Notes under the pieces: generated by a model
Seen by the model: only the letters and a program-made list of their open reading frames with translations
Told to the model about the DNA's origin: nothing
The model's database searches: none
In this document: in pieces, positions 50,108-59,577 of the stretch
Position numbering within the stretch: the stretch's first letter is position 1
Layout of the letters: each line of letters opens with the position of its first letter
Origin: Pirellula sp. SH-Sr6A
Lineage (GTDB): Bacteria > Planctomycetota > Planctomycetia > Pirellulales > Pirellulaceae
Assembly: GCF_001610875.1 (NCBI RefSeq)
Contig: NZ_CP011272.1
Location: forward strand, 4,445,988-4,509,987
Length of the DNA stretch: 64,000 nucleotides
Direction of reading: 5' to 3'
Position numbers and translations under genes: made by a program

Positions 50108-53100
50108 TTAGAGGCGGCGTTTTTCCAGTCGCATGTTCAACGCGAGACCTCGAATTTCGTTGGTCAAAACGTCGAAGCTAGCTGGTGTACCGGCTTCCAA
50201 GGTGTTTTCACCCTTGACCATCGATTCGTAGATCTTCGTACGTCCCTCGACGTCGTCGCTCTTGACGGTGAGGAGCTCTTGGAGGATGTAGGCAGCTCCG
50301 TATGCCTCGAGCGCCCAAACTTCCATTTCCCCGAATCGCTGTCCGCCGAATCGAGCTTTTCCACCGAGCGGTTGCTGGGTGATCAACGAGTAAGGACCTG
50401 TGCTTCGAGCGTGGACCTTGTCATCGACCAAGTGGTGCAGCTTGAGCATGTAGATGTAGCCAACCGTGGTCTCTTGTTCCATCTGCTCCCCGGTTCGACC
50501 ATCGTGCAGACGAATCTTTCCATGGCTAGGCAATCCTGCTTCCGCGAGGGCTTTGTTGATGTCCCCTTCGCTCGCTCCATCAAAGACTGGAGTGATGGCT
50601 TGGAATCCAAGTTTCGCACCAGCCCAACCCAAGTGAGTTTCCAAAATCTGACCCACGTTCATCCGGCTTGGAACCCCGAGCGGATTGAGCATGATCTGAA
50701 GAGGCGTCCCGTCCGGAAGGAACGGCATGTCTTCGACCGGCAACACCTTGGAGATAACCCCCTTGTTACCGTGTCGACCTGCCATCTTGTCCCCGACGCT
50801 GATCACTCGCTTCGTAGCGATGTAGACCTTTACCATCTGCAACACGCCACTGCGAAGCTCATCCCCTCGCTTCATGCTGTTGAGCTGACGATCGCGGATG
50901 TCGAGCGCCTCTTCCACGGCTGGCCAGAGGTTCTTGTAAACCTTCTTGACTTCCGCATGGAGCCCTGCATCCAATCGATTGAGCAATCGAGATAAATTGA
51001 AGGTCTGCGCCTTTTCAGCAATGAACTTCGGATCCTGCCCGCCCGTGAGCGGTGTACCGTCGTCATCGGTGAGTCTACCACCAATCGCTTTCTCCAACTC
51101 CTCAGCGAACGAAGCAAACGACGTCGAGATCTCCTTGTTCCCCTCGGTCTCGACCCGCTTGAGCTCCTTTTCGAATTCCTTTCGCTCTTCTTCCGACAGA
51201 CTCATCCGTCGCGAGAATTTCTGGGTATCGATCACGATCCCTTCCACTCCCGAACTCACCTCGAGCGAATCGTTCTTGACGTCTTCCCCGGCGCGTCCGA
51301 AGATTGCATGAAGAAGCTTTTCTTCAGGGGTTAACTCGGTCTTGCTCTTCGGCGAAACCTTACCCACCAAAATATCGCCGGGTCGGACATAGGTGCCGAT
51401 CTGAACAATGCCGCTCTCGTCCAAGTTCCGCAACGCTTTCTCGCTCACGTTCGGAATGTCGCGTGTGAACTCTTCCCGTCCAAGCTTGGTTTCGCGGATC
51501 TCGACATCGAACTCTTCGATGTGAATCGAAGTGTAAACGTCTTGCTTCACCAACTCTTCGCTGATGATGATCGCGTCTTCGTAGTTGTAACCATCGAAGG
51601 ACATGAAGCCGACCAAAACGTTACGGCCCAGAGCCAACTCACCAAGGTGGGTCGATGCGCCGTCGGCGATGATCTGCCCCTTCTCCACCTTGTCTCCCAA
51701 GCCGACGATCGGACGCTGGTTCAAGCAAGTCCGCTCATTGAGACCTTGATACTTTTTCATATGGTAGATGTCGTTGCCGATCTCAATGCGAGTCGAATCG
51801 ACATACGTTACCTTGCCCGCGCGGCGAGCACGAACCACCATCGCGCTGTTGGCAGCGACTTCCTTTTCCAATCCTGTTCCAACGATCGGGGGCTCGACCA
51901 CCAAAAGCGGAACCGCTTGCCGCTGCATGTTCGAACCCATCAGTGCGCGGTTGGCGTCGTCGTGCTCCAAGAACGGAATCAAACCAGCCGACACACCGAT
52001 CATCTGGCTCGGCGCGATGTCCATGTAGTGAACCACGTCCGGGGTCACAATCTCGAAATCGTTTCGATAGCGAGCGATCAACCCGGGGCCGCTAACCAGC
52101 GAACCATCTTTGATTTCCAAGTCGGCAGGGCCGATGTACGCATCCGACTCTTCATCGGCACGAAGCCACACGACCTCGTCGGTCACCTTCCCGCCAGCCA
52201 CCTTGCGATATGGAGTGACCAAGAACCCGTACTCATCAACGCCGGCATAGATCGACAGCGAACTGATCAAACCGATGTTGGTACCTTCCGGTGTCTCAAT
52301 TGGACAGATCCGGCCGTAGTGAGAAATGTGAACGTCTCGGACTTCAAAGCCCGCACGCTTTCGATTCAAACCACCAGGGCCCAGCGCGGACAAACGTCGC
52401 TCGTGAGTCAACTGCGACAAGGGATTGGTCTGGTCGACGACCTGCGACAACTCACCACGACCGAAGAAATACTCAATCGCAGCGCTGATACTCTTTGGAT
52501 TTACCAACGAGCGAGGGGTCATGTCTTCGACTTCCTTCAAGCTCATACGCTCTTGAACGGTCCGTCGAAGCTTCAAAAAGCCCTTGCGCAACTCTTCGCA
52601 TGCCAACTCGTCAATCGTTCGAAGACGGCGATTCCCCAAGTGATCGATGTCGTCGAATCGCGCCGTCGAATCGGGATCGAACAAATCGATCAAGTACCGG
52701 ATCGAGGCTACCAAATCCTCCGGACGGAGCGCCATCTCGTCTTCAGGAACGTTCAGGCTCAATTTGCGATTCACACGGAAACGGCCTACGCGACCAAGCC
52801 GATATCGATTGATATCGAAGAACTTTTCGTGGAAGAGCGTCCGCGCTTTTTCCAAGGCGGGAGGGTTGCCCGGTCGCAACCGTTGATAAATACGTAGCAA
52901 TGCTTCTTCGTGCGACGACGTGTTGTCTTCCGCGAGCGAATTGAGAATATAAGGAACCTTGGGAGACTCCATCACTTGGATGCTCTTGATACCGACCGTG
53001 CAGATCATCTCTGCGGTCGTGCGACCGATCTTCTGCCCCCCCTCGATCACAATCTCCCCAGCTCGTTCATGATCCGACGGAAAGACAACATCGTCCGCCG

Positions 53101-53827
53101 AGATCTTGTTCTCAATGGCTGCGATGCTTGCACTACCGGAAATCTTTTCCGTTGTGATCTCGTAAAACGCCTGCAACAACTCTTGATCGGTCCCCAACTT
53201 GGGCGACATCGCACGCAGCAACGTCATCACAGAAAACTTTCCGCTCTGGTCGATACGCACCGAGAGGGAATCCTTCTTGGTCACGTTAACTTCGATCCAG
53301 CTACCACGCTCGGGAATCACGCGGAAAGAAGGCAATTTGCGGTCGGTTGTCCCCTCAGCCTCTTCGACGAAATCAACTCCCGGAGATCGGTGCAACTGGC
53401 TGACAACAACCCGCTCCGCACCGTTGATGATGAACTCACCACCCCCGAGCATGATCGGAATGTCACCCAAATAAACTTCTTCTTCGAGGGGCTGATCTCG
53501 CTTGAGACGGAACCAAGCCTTCAGGGGCTTGCCGTAGGTCAAGCGGAGCTGCCGACACTCTTCCGGAGTGTATCGGGGCTTGCCAAGCTCGTAACGGAGA
53601 TACTCGAGCGCGACCGATTTGTCGTAGCTCTCGATCGGGAAAATTTCGCGAAAGACCGACTCCAACCCTTGGTTCTTTCGCTTGTCCGATGGGATATCCT
53701 CTTGCAAAAACGCTTCGTAAGAAACGGTTTGCAATGTGGTCAAGTTAGGAATCGGGAACTGGCTTCTGCCCGATCCGAATACACGAACAGAAGTTGGTTG
53801 CAATCGTCGCTTGGAGGAAGTTGCCAT
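50108..53827 (-). CDS. rpoB: DNA-directed RNA polymerase subunit beta
   Basis: This 1239 aa beta subunit has the rifampicin region ([20 protein letters not shown] followed by ALGPGGL), where the canonical FMDQ reads VVDQ. Other typical blocks are [47 protein letters not shown] and [17 protein letters not shown]. It catalyses RNA synthesis with rpoC. Genes rplJ and rplL, which precede rpoB in most bacteria, are absent from the 5' side here; a divergent epimerase gene lies there instead. Confidence 0.98.
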   Translation of the reverse strand: MATSSKRRLQPTSVRVFGSGRSQFPIPNLTTLQTVSYEAFLQEDIPSDKRKNQGLESVFREIFPIESYDKSVALEYLRYELGKPRYTPEECRQLRLTYGKPLKAWFRLKRDQPLEEEVYLGDIPIMLGGGEFIINGAERVVVSQLHRSPGVDFVEEAEGTTDRKLPSFRVIPERGSWIEVNVTKKDSLSVRIDQSGKFSVMTLLRAMSPKLGTDQELLQAFYEITTEKISGSASIAAIENKISADDVVFPSDHERAGEIVIEGGQKIGRTTAEMICTVGIKSIQVMESPKVPYILNSLAEDNTSSHEEALLRIYQRLRPGNPPALEKARTLFHEKFFDINRYRLGRVGRFRVNRKLSLNVPEDEMALRPEDLVASIRYLIDLFDPDSTARFDDIDHLGNRRLRTIDELACEELRKGFLKLRRTVQERMSLKEVEDMTPRSLVNPKSISAAIEYFFGRGELSQVVDQTNPLSQLTHERRLSALGPGGLNRKRAGFEVRDVHISHYGRICPIETPEGTNIGLISSLSIYAGVDEYGFLVTPYRKVAGGKVTDEVVWLRADEESDAYIGPADLEIKDGSLVSGPGLIARYRNDFEIVTPDVVHYMDIAPSQMIGVSAGLIPFLEHDDANRALMGSNMQRQAVPLLVVEPPIVGTGLEKEVAANSAMVVRARRAGKVTYVDSTRIEIGNDIYHMKKYQGLNERTCLNQRPIVGLGDKVEKGQIIADGASTHLGELALGRNVLVGFMSFDGYNYEDAIIISEELVKQDVYTSIHIEEFDVEIRETKLGREEFTRDIPNVSEKALRNLDESGIVQIGTYVRPGDILVGKVSPKSKTELTPEEKLLHAIFGRAGEDVKNDSLEVSSGVEGIVIDTQKFSRRMSLSEEERKEFEKELKRVETEGNKEISTSFASFAEELEKAIGGRLTDDDGTPLTGGQDPKFIAEKAQTFNLSRLLNRLDAGLHAEVKKVYKNLWPAVEEALDIRDRQLNSMKRGDELRSGVLQMVKVYIATKRVISVGDKMAGRHGNKGVISKVLPVEDMPFLPDGTPLQIMLNPLGVPSRMNVGQILETHLGWAGAKLGFQAITPVFDGASEGDINKALAEAGLPSHGKIRLHDGRTGEQMEQETTVGYIYMLKLHHLVDDKVHARSTGPYSLITQQPLGGKARFGGQRFGEMEVWALEAYGAAYILQELLTVKSDDVEGRTKIYESMVKGENTLEAGTPASFDVLTNEIRGLALNMRLEKRRL

Positions 53828-54513
53828 TGGAGATGGATTCTCGAAGTGGGCTAAAGGGTAAGTGCCAAAACAAGACAGCGAGAGGGGATGCCGGCGAACA
53901 GGCTCAACAAATATCCCTCGGGTTCCTGTGCCCCGGGAAAGATTCGCACATCACCGAGTCGCTCGACCCGGTAGGCTCGCAAGAGAAAAAGGGGAAATCT
54001 GCTGTGGAATGAACAAACGAAATTGGATATCCGTACAATTCATTCCCCCTTCTGCGCGCAGAACGGTGACCCGAACAGCAAACCCTGCTTGATCCGACCA
54101 CCTCTATATAAACCGAGCCGACGTCCACGCCGCTAGTGTAGCGATCGGCACTTGTTAAGATAGGCCAACCCAACGGCTTTTTTGGAAATTTTGAAAAGAT
54201 CCGCTAAAAATGGCACTCCGCTAGCTCAGGCGTAGCGGGAGCCTTGCACTGCACTAGCTCGGGTCTTGTCGGGACGCCCCAGTCCCCGCTCTCCGGCGGC
54301 AAGGCAGAGGCTTCGCCCAAGCGCCCTGGACGCCTCAAACGCTAAGCCGGCAGATCGGCGTGGAGGCTTCTCCGTTTGCCCTCTCCGCCCAGCGAAACTT
54401 CCACTGGATCGGCAGGAGAAACGGAAAAGGATCTCGATCTTTGCTTCCCCCCTCCTCAGCTGATACAACCCACTGAACCGCCCCCCAAGCTGCCCACTAG
54501 AAAGGAGACCCCC
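53828..54513. promoter_or_regulatory. Long intergenic region upstream of rpoB
   Basis: These 686 bp lie between rpoB (-) and an epimerase gene (+). They must hold the rpoB promoter and leader and the epimerase promoter. No tRNA, open gene or riboswitch was recognised. A short A/T-rich patch (CTCTATATAAACC near 54105) is the only feature that stands out. Confidence 0.35.
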
Positions 54514-55500
54514 GTGAGATTGTTGGTTACCGGTGCCACTGGGCTCCTCGGCAACAATGTCGCCCGTTTGGCCGCCGCCGCAGGCTGCGAGGTGACAACG
54601 CTCTCCCGATCGTCCGCCAATCACCCGTCCCTCAAGGGACTGGGTGCCCGGCATGTGCAAGCAGACATCGGCCAGATGGATTTGGAAGAGGTACTCGCTC
54701 CTCATGAATTCGATGGCGTCATCCACTCTGCCGCTCTCATCCATATCGGATGGCGTCGACAGGCCGAATCTCTGCAGGTGAATCGGGACGGCACTCAAGC
54801 CATCGTGAATTGGGCCCGCAAACGCAAAATCCGAGGGGTCTATGTCTCGACGGTCAACACCCTCGCGATCGGCGAAGCAGACAAACCCAAAACAGAACGT
54901 TGCACCGGGGATGGTCAAGTTCCCTGCGCGTATGTCCTCTCCAAGCGCGCAGCGCAGCTAGTCGTCGACCAAGCTGCCGAGCAAGGAGACGATTGGTACA
55001 GCGTTTTCCCAGGCTTCATGCTGGGCCCCTACGATTGGCAACTGAGCAGCGGCCGGATGGTCCTCGCGCTGCAGCGTTTTCAACCCTGGGCTCCCTCGGG
55101 CGGTTGCTCGGTCTGCGACCCTCGCGATGTCGCCGCCGCGATGTTGCGATTGGCCAAAACCGGAGCCACCGAACGTCGCTTTATCTTGGCAGGCCACAAC
55201 CTTACCTATTTCGATTTATGGACCCGGATCGCAACCCAAATGGGAAGCCGCCCGCCGGCCATTGCGATGCGCCGCCCTGCACGGGCTATCAGCCCGATCT
55301 TGGCAGATGGCATCAATCTCTTTCGCCGCAGCGAGTCCGATTTCAATAGCGCCGCGATTCGCATGGGACAGCAATTTCACTACTACGACTCTCATTTGGC
55401 CCGCGAACATTTAGGCTACATCACCCGCCCCACCGAAGACTCGATCGGTGACGCCATTGGATGGCTTCGCGAGGCAGGCCATTTGCCTCCAACGCACTAG
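54514..55500 (+). CDS. NAD-dependent epimerase/dehydratase family protein
   Basis: This 328 aa extended SDR has the Rossmann motif TGATGLLG at 6-13 and the active-site pair YVLSK (Y-x3-K) preceded by the STVNTLAIGE strand. The length and order fit sugar-nucleotide epimerases or dihydroflavonol-reductase-like enzymes; the substrate cannot be told. The GTG start at 54514 is set by AGGAG 8 bp upstream; longer frames into the upstream region are rejected. It is a single gene, convergent with the transporter downstream. Confidence 0.85.
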   Translation: MRLLVTGATGLLGNNVARLAAAAGCEVTTLSRSSANHPSLKGLGARHVQADIGQMDLEEVLAPHEFDGVIHSAALIHIGWRRQAESLQVNRDGTQAIVNWARKRKIRGVYVSTVNTLAIGEADKPKTERCTGDGQVPCAYVLSKRAAQLVVDQAAEQGDDWYSVFPGFMLGPYDWQLSSGRMVLALQRFQPWAPSGGCSVCDPRDVAAAMLRLAKTGATERRFILAGHNLTYFDLWTRIATQMGSRPPAIAMRRPARAISPILADGINLFRRSESDFNSAAIRMGQQFHYYDSHLAREHLGYITRPTEDSIGDAIGWLREAGHLPPTH

Positions 55501-55548
55501 TCCCCCCATCGATCGGCGAACGCGGCGTTGGCATCCCGTCCATGGAGA

Positions 55549-56985
55549 CTAGGGGCCGATGTTCCCGAGCAGAAATCGCAATTGCAAGACGGCGATCGGA
55601 ATGGCGAGGATAGCAAGTAGATTCACGACAAACCCTGCCCGAATCATGTCGCCCGCAGGAAACTTCCTCTGGGAGTAGACCAAGGTATTGGGAGGTGTCG
55701 CGACGGGGAGCATGAATCCGCAACTGCTCGCGAGAACCACTGCCGTCAGTAGCGATATCTGGTCGATTCCCATCGCGGGCCCGGCTTCCGAAAGGATCGG
55801 AATGAGGGCAGTAGCTGTAGCCAAGTTGCTCGCCAATTCCGAAATGGCGATGACGATGGCCACCACCAAAGTGAGAACAATCCATGGGTGAAGACCTGCG
55901 AAGTGGGCCGCTACCGAAGCGATACGCTGATCGAGCGACGAAGCCTCAATCGCCTTCGCCAACGAAAGCCCTCCCCCAAGCAACATCAACACCCCCCACG
56001 GGACCCCTTCGACATCCTTCCAAGCCAGAATCGGTTTCGAAAATGGAACCAACAACAAGGTCACCAACGCGGCCATTGCCACCCAAGGATCTTCAACTCT
56101 TTGCAAAACCGCGTGCACCGAATCCCATCCAGAAGCGGAGGCAATGCGCAGGATGGGCTCCTTGAGAATCCAAGTCATCGCAGCAGAGAGAAAGACCGCC
56201 AGCGTTATCCATTGGTCCCGGCTCAACGATCGCCTGCCCCGAAACTCGTCCAACCACTCCTCAGGTATCGCAACTTGAAATCGCCTTACCGGAAAAAGGA
56301 AGTAAACCAACCAAATCCACGCCCCGACCAAAAGAAAAGCCGATACGGGCCCTGCTACGTACACCCACGCTAAAAAATCGATCGACTTTCCCTCCTTTGC
56401 AAGGAAGCTGGTGAAAAAGATATTCGGCGCGGTGCCAACCAGCGTCGCCATCCCACCGATGCTCGAGGCGAAGGCGATGCCGATCAGAAGTGGGGCGGCA
56501 AAACGACGATCCGATTGGATGGCGATGGCACTCATCGCGAGAGGGAGCATCAGCATCGTCGTCGCCGTATTGTTGACCCACATACTGATCATCGCCGTCG
56601 CCAACATGAACGCCCCGATGACATTGGCACCATTGCGCCCTGCAATTCGTAACAAATAGAGTGCACCGATGCGGTGCAAGTCGGTCCGCTCGATGGCGAG
56701 CCCCAATCCGAATCCCCCCAGAAAGAAGAAGACATTTTTGTCTGCGTAGGGAGCGCACGTCTCCCCTAACGCATTGCGTTCGTAAATGCCTGAGAAAGGA
56801 ATGACAATGATCGGCAACAATGCGGTTACTTCGATCGGAACCGCTTCGGTTACCCACCAGAAGGCCATCCACGCGACCAGCCCCGCAATATAGGCAGGCC
56901 CGAACGGCACCCCATTCGCCAACAATAGCGCTCCGACAATACATCCGACCGAAGGGCCCGAAGCGACACGTAGTAAAGCTGTCAT
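55549..56985 (-). CDS. SLC13/DASS-family sodium-coupled anion transporter
   Basis: This 478 aa protein has about eleven or twelve helices. It shows the DASS signature: WWVTEAVPIEVTALLPIIVI near the start, the first SNT-like motif MWVNNTATTMLMLPLA, the second in SELASNLATATALIPIL, and the closing MLPVATPPNTLVYSQRKF. Members import di- and tricarboxylates or sulfate with sodium. The typical length is 450-490 aa. I prefer the ATG at 56985; a TTG at 57006 would add seven residues. Confidence 0.9.
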   Translation of the reverse strand: MTALLRVASGPSVGCIVGALLLANGVPFGPAYIAGLVAWMAFWWVTEAVPIEVTALLPIIVIPFSGIYERNALGETCAPYADKNVFFFLGGFGLGLAIERTDLHRIGALYLLRIAGRNGANVIGAFMLATAMISMWVNNTATTMLMLPLAMSAIAIQSDRRFAAPLLIGIAFASSIGGMATLVGTAPNIFFTSFLAKEGKSIDFLAWVYVAGPVSAFLLVGAWIWLVYFLFPVRRFQVAIPEEWLDEFRGRRSLSRDQWITLAVFLSAAMTWILKEPILRIASASGWDSVHAVLQRVEDPWVAMAALVTLLLVPFSKPILAWKDVEGVPWGVLMLLGGGLSLAKAIEASSLDQRIASVAAHFAGLHPWIVLTLVVAIVIAISELASNLATATALIPILSEAGPAMGIDQISLLTAVVLASSCGFMLPVATPPNTLVYSQRKFPAGDMIRAGFVVNLLAILAIPIAVLQLRFLLGNIGP

Positions 56986-57145
56986 CAATTCTGGTTTCGA
57001 CGGCAAACCGAGTGAGTCAACTTGTCACGCGATCGCCTGAGAGGAGCGGTAGCAGATCTAGATTACGAGAGGTAGAGTATATTCCAGACCGAAGACCGCA
57101 TGCCAACCGACACGAAATTCTCTCCGTCCCACAGCAGGCTTCCCT

Positions 57146-57331
57146 ATGAAACGCTACGCGAAATTTCTCAAACAGACGTGGTACCTATGGTTGGCTTATA
57201 CGGTTGTTACCGCATTGCTTATCGCATTTGTTAGCCCGATTTTTTGGGCGGTCATTCCCATGATGATCGTGAACTTCTTTTACTTCGCGCTCGTCCGGTA
57301 CAACGACGATGGCGATTTCATTGGCGCGTAA
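57146..57331 (+). CDS. Small two-helix membrane protein
   Basis: This 61 aa protein has two hydrophobic helices (about 13-32, LWLAYTVVTALLIAFVSPIF, and 33-50) and a charged C-terminus (RYNDDGDFIGA). The composition is clearly protein-like and the frame is clean, but no strong ribosome binding site precedes it. Function unknown. It lies convergent to the small BON protein gene. Confidence 0.55.
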   Translation: MKRYAKFLKQTWYLWLAYTVVTALLIAFVSPIFWAVIPMMIVNFFYFALVRYNDDGDFIGA

Positions 57332-57361
57332 CCTTCGACAGCGCCGGTCTAAAGTGGTCCG

Positions 57362-57592
57362 CTATTTCCACTTGGATTGGACAGATACTTCGTTCACCAC
57401 ATCGATCCCTCGGGTCGCAGAGCGAACCGTTTCTTGCGCTAGCTGCTTCAAGTAAAAAGAATCGACCGAGCCTCGAAGACGCATTTGCTCTCCGGCTTGA
57501 GAGAGCTCCAAGTTACGAAGCGACGAAAATGGACTTTCCATCAACATCCGTTTCGCCTGCCCCAACACATCTTGAAATCCCGAGTCAATCAT
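57362..57592 (-). CDS. Small BON-domain protein
   Basis: This is a 76 aa protein whose core (LRLRGSVDSFYLKQLAQETV-like, about 36-72) follows the BON pattern: a strand with GxV, then a helix, then VVNEVSV. BON domains bind lipid or other proteins in the cell envelope, but this one has no signal peptide, so it would be cytoplasmic unless the start is wrong. Single gene. Confidence 0.65.
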   Translation of the reverse strand: MIDSGFQDVLGQAKRMLMESPFSSLRNLELSQAGEQMRLRGSVDSFYLKQLAQETVRSATRGIDVVNEVSVQSKWK

Positions 57593-57876
57593 GGACTCAC
57601 TCCTTGCTCGTTGAGTTGGTCGTCGCGAGCTGCCATCCTCGATAGCTCATTTAGTTTGAAGGTAGGGGACGAGGGGCAAAAGTCAAGCATCGAATCGTCA
57701 AATTCGGCCGACTCGCTACCATCGCTACCAGCGTTTCAATCGCTAGCACATACCGGATGCAATCCGCTTTTCACGATCATCGATCGATTGTGAAACTCGC
57801 TCGCACGATCAGAACCTAGGGTTCGCAAGCGCGATCTTAATTCTTCTGAATCGACAGCCCTGCAATTCCCTGCAAG

Positions 57877-59571
57877 ATGAATTTCCTCCGTTTCATTACT
57901 ATCGAGAATCTCTGCTTGGCAGCGGAAATCACCACCGCGTTGCTTCTGCTCGCATTGGCGTTTCCGGACAAGAAGAAATCGGCTCCTACCCCCCCTTCAG
58001 CCGATGATGCCGAATCGCTCCGTCGACTGGAGACGGCTCGCCGTGCTCACTGCCAAGCGACCGTCTTTCGAGGGATTGCGACCCTATCACGCGTTGGGAC
58101 CCTCGAACCTGCAGCCGACCGATTCCAACTTTACGAGCCCCTCTCGGTCTTGGGTTGGGAAGATCGTTTAACCAAGCTTGGAAATCGATCGTTCCTCGAC
58201 ACGTTCCTCGACGAATGGCTCTCGCTCCCCGAACGAGCTCGCCACGGTTCGTTGCTGACCATGATCATCGTCGATCGATACTCGGATCTGCTGCGTGAAA
58301 AAGGAGCGATGGGGGTCGAACAATCGCTGCGCGATCTTGGCGAACAATTGGCCAAACACTACGAATCAACCGCCCTGATTGGCCGCTACCAACCCGATCG
58401 ATTCCTCGTTATCCAATTCGAACGGTCCCTACCCGAAGCTCACGAAGACTTTGAGGCATTGCTGAAATCCCTCCAAAGTCCAGCCGAACCAAGTTCGATT
58501 CCCCACGCGCCGATCCCGTGCGTGGCAAGCATCGTCGAGCTAGGGGACGAAGGGCTGTCGCTATCCTCGTCGCTCGACAGACTCGATGAAGGGGTGTCTC
58601 AAGCGCTGGAATCCGGAGCCAGTTGCGTATCCGAATACGAAGGGGCCTGGACGAACAAACGTCCGATGTCCGACCACGCCACTGCCGTTCCTGCTCTGTC
58701 CAGAACCGATCCGAACAGAGAATCCGATTCCCAATTACGCGATCGCCGTCGCTCCCCGTCGATCGCCTCCCAGGAAAACGACGCTTCCTCGAATGATGAA
58801 TCTCCGGAAAACGCCCCAGACGATGAGAACGCCCAATCGAGCGACGAGCATCTGGAAGCTCGAACTGGGCAATCGACCTCCGAGGAGGAGAATGCAAGCG
58901 ACGCGAACACAATCGCCCCGGAAACGACCGACGTGTCAGCGGTAGCAAGCAGCGAAGACATTGCCGCGCTCTTCGCGCAAATCAACAAAAAGAAACAAGA
59001 AACGACTTCTGCACCAACCGTAGAATCCAATAACGATGTCGTCGACTCCCACGACATCGCGGCTTTGTTCGCCGCAAACACTCCGAAGAAAAATCCTTCA
59101 CCTAAACCAGAGCAGCCATCTGCACCTCCCGCCCCGGCGGCGTCCAACAGCGACGATGTGGTGGGAGCCGACGACATCGCAGCCCTATTCGCCGCGAACG
59201 CTCCCCAAAAGAATCCATCACCTAAACCTGAGGAGCCACCTGCACCTCCCACCCCGACGACCTCCAACAGTGACGATGTGGTGGGAGCCGACGACATCGC
59301 AGCTTTGTTCGCTGCGAACGCTCCAAAGAAAAATCCGTCACCTAAACCTGAGGAGCCATCTGCACCTCCCATCCCGGCGGCATCCAACAGCGACGATGTG
59401 GTGGGAGCCGACGACATCGCGGCTTTGTTCGCCGCGAACACTCCGAAGAAGAAATCGGATGCCAAGCAAGCTGCACCGAAGCTGGACAGCAAGCTGAACG
59501 AGCTACTGAGCAATCTTCATCAAGATATTTCGAATGACGATCTCGACTCGCTTTTCGCCAACGTCACCTGA
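57877..59571 (+). CDS. Degenerate GGDEF protein with DIAALF-type motif array
   Basis: This 564 aa protein has an N-terminal helix (about 10-30), then a GGDEF-like domain (DRLTKLGNRSFLDTFLDEWL, then LLTMIIVDRYSDLLREKGA). The GGDEF loop is replaced by RYQPDRF, so the catalytic residues for cyclic di-GMP synthesis are lost. Residues about 250-360 are acidic and disordered. From 361 on come six short motifs: EDIAALFAQ, HDIAALFAAN, three copies of DDIAALFAAN and a final DDLDSLFANV. Copies 2-5 are spaced exactly 40 residues apart with Pro/Lys linkers. It ends 6 bp from the convergent TPR gene. Confidence 0.8.
   Translation: MNFLRFITIENLCLAAEITTALLLLALAFPDKKKSAPTPPSADDAESLRRLETARRAHCQATVFRGIATLSRVGTLEPAADRFQLYEPLSVLGWEDRLTKLGNRSFLDTFLDEWLSLPERARHGSLLTMIIVDRYSDLLREKGAMGVEQSLRDLGEQLAKHYESTALIGRYQPDRFLVIQFERSLPEAHEDFEALLKSLQSPAEPSSIPHAPIPCVASIVELGDEGLSLSSSLDRLDEGVSQALESGASCVSEYEGAWTNKRPMSDHATAVPALSRTDPNRESDSQLRDRRRSPSIASQENDASSNDESPENAPDDENAQSSDEHLEARTGQSTSEEENASDANTIAPETTDVSAVASSEDIAALFAQINKKKQETTSAPTVESNNDVVDSHDIAALFAANTPKKNPSPKPEQPSAPPAPAASNSDDVVGADDIAALFAANAPQKNPSPKPEEPPAPPTPTTSNSDDVVGADDIAALFAANAPKKNPSPKPEEPSAPPIPAASNSDDVVGADDIAALFAANTPKKKSDAKQAAPKLDSKLNELLSNLHQDISNDDLDSLFANVT
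59053..59455 (+). repeat. Coding 120 bp tandem repeat
   Basis: DIAALFA codons begin at 59053, 59173, 59293 and 59413, exactly 120 bp apart, and the linker codons are nearly identical at DNA level (GTGGTGGGAGCCGACGACAT repeats). This indicates recent expansion or gene conversion within the gene above. Confidence 0.92.
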
Positions 59572-59577
59572 TGTTGG

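Noticed and set aside
51521-52897. 458-codon frame on the plus strand inside rpoB
   Set aside because: It is a shadow of the highly conserved rpoB coding strand; the composition is His/Arg/Asp-rich and not protein-like.
53850-54250. tRNA genes upstream of rpoB, as in many bacteria
   Set aside because: I scanned for a T-arm and acceptor pairing and found none.
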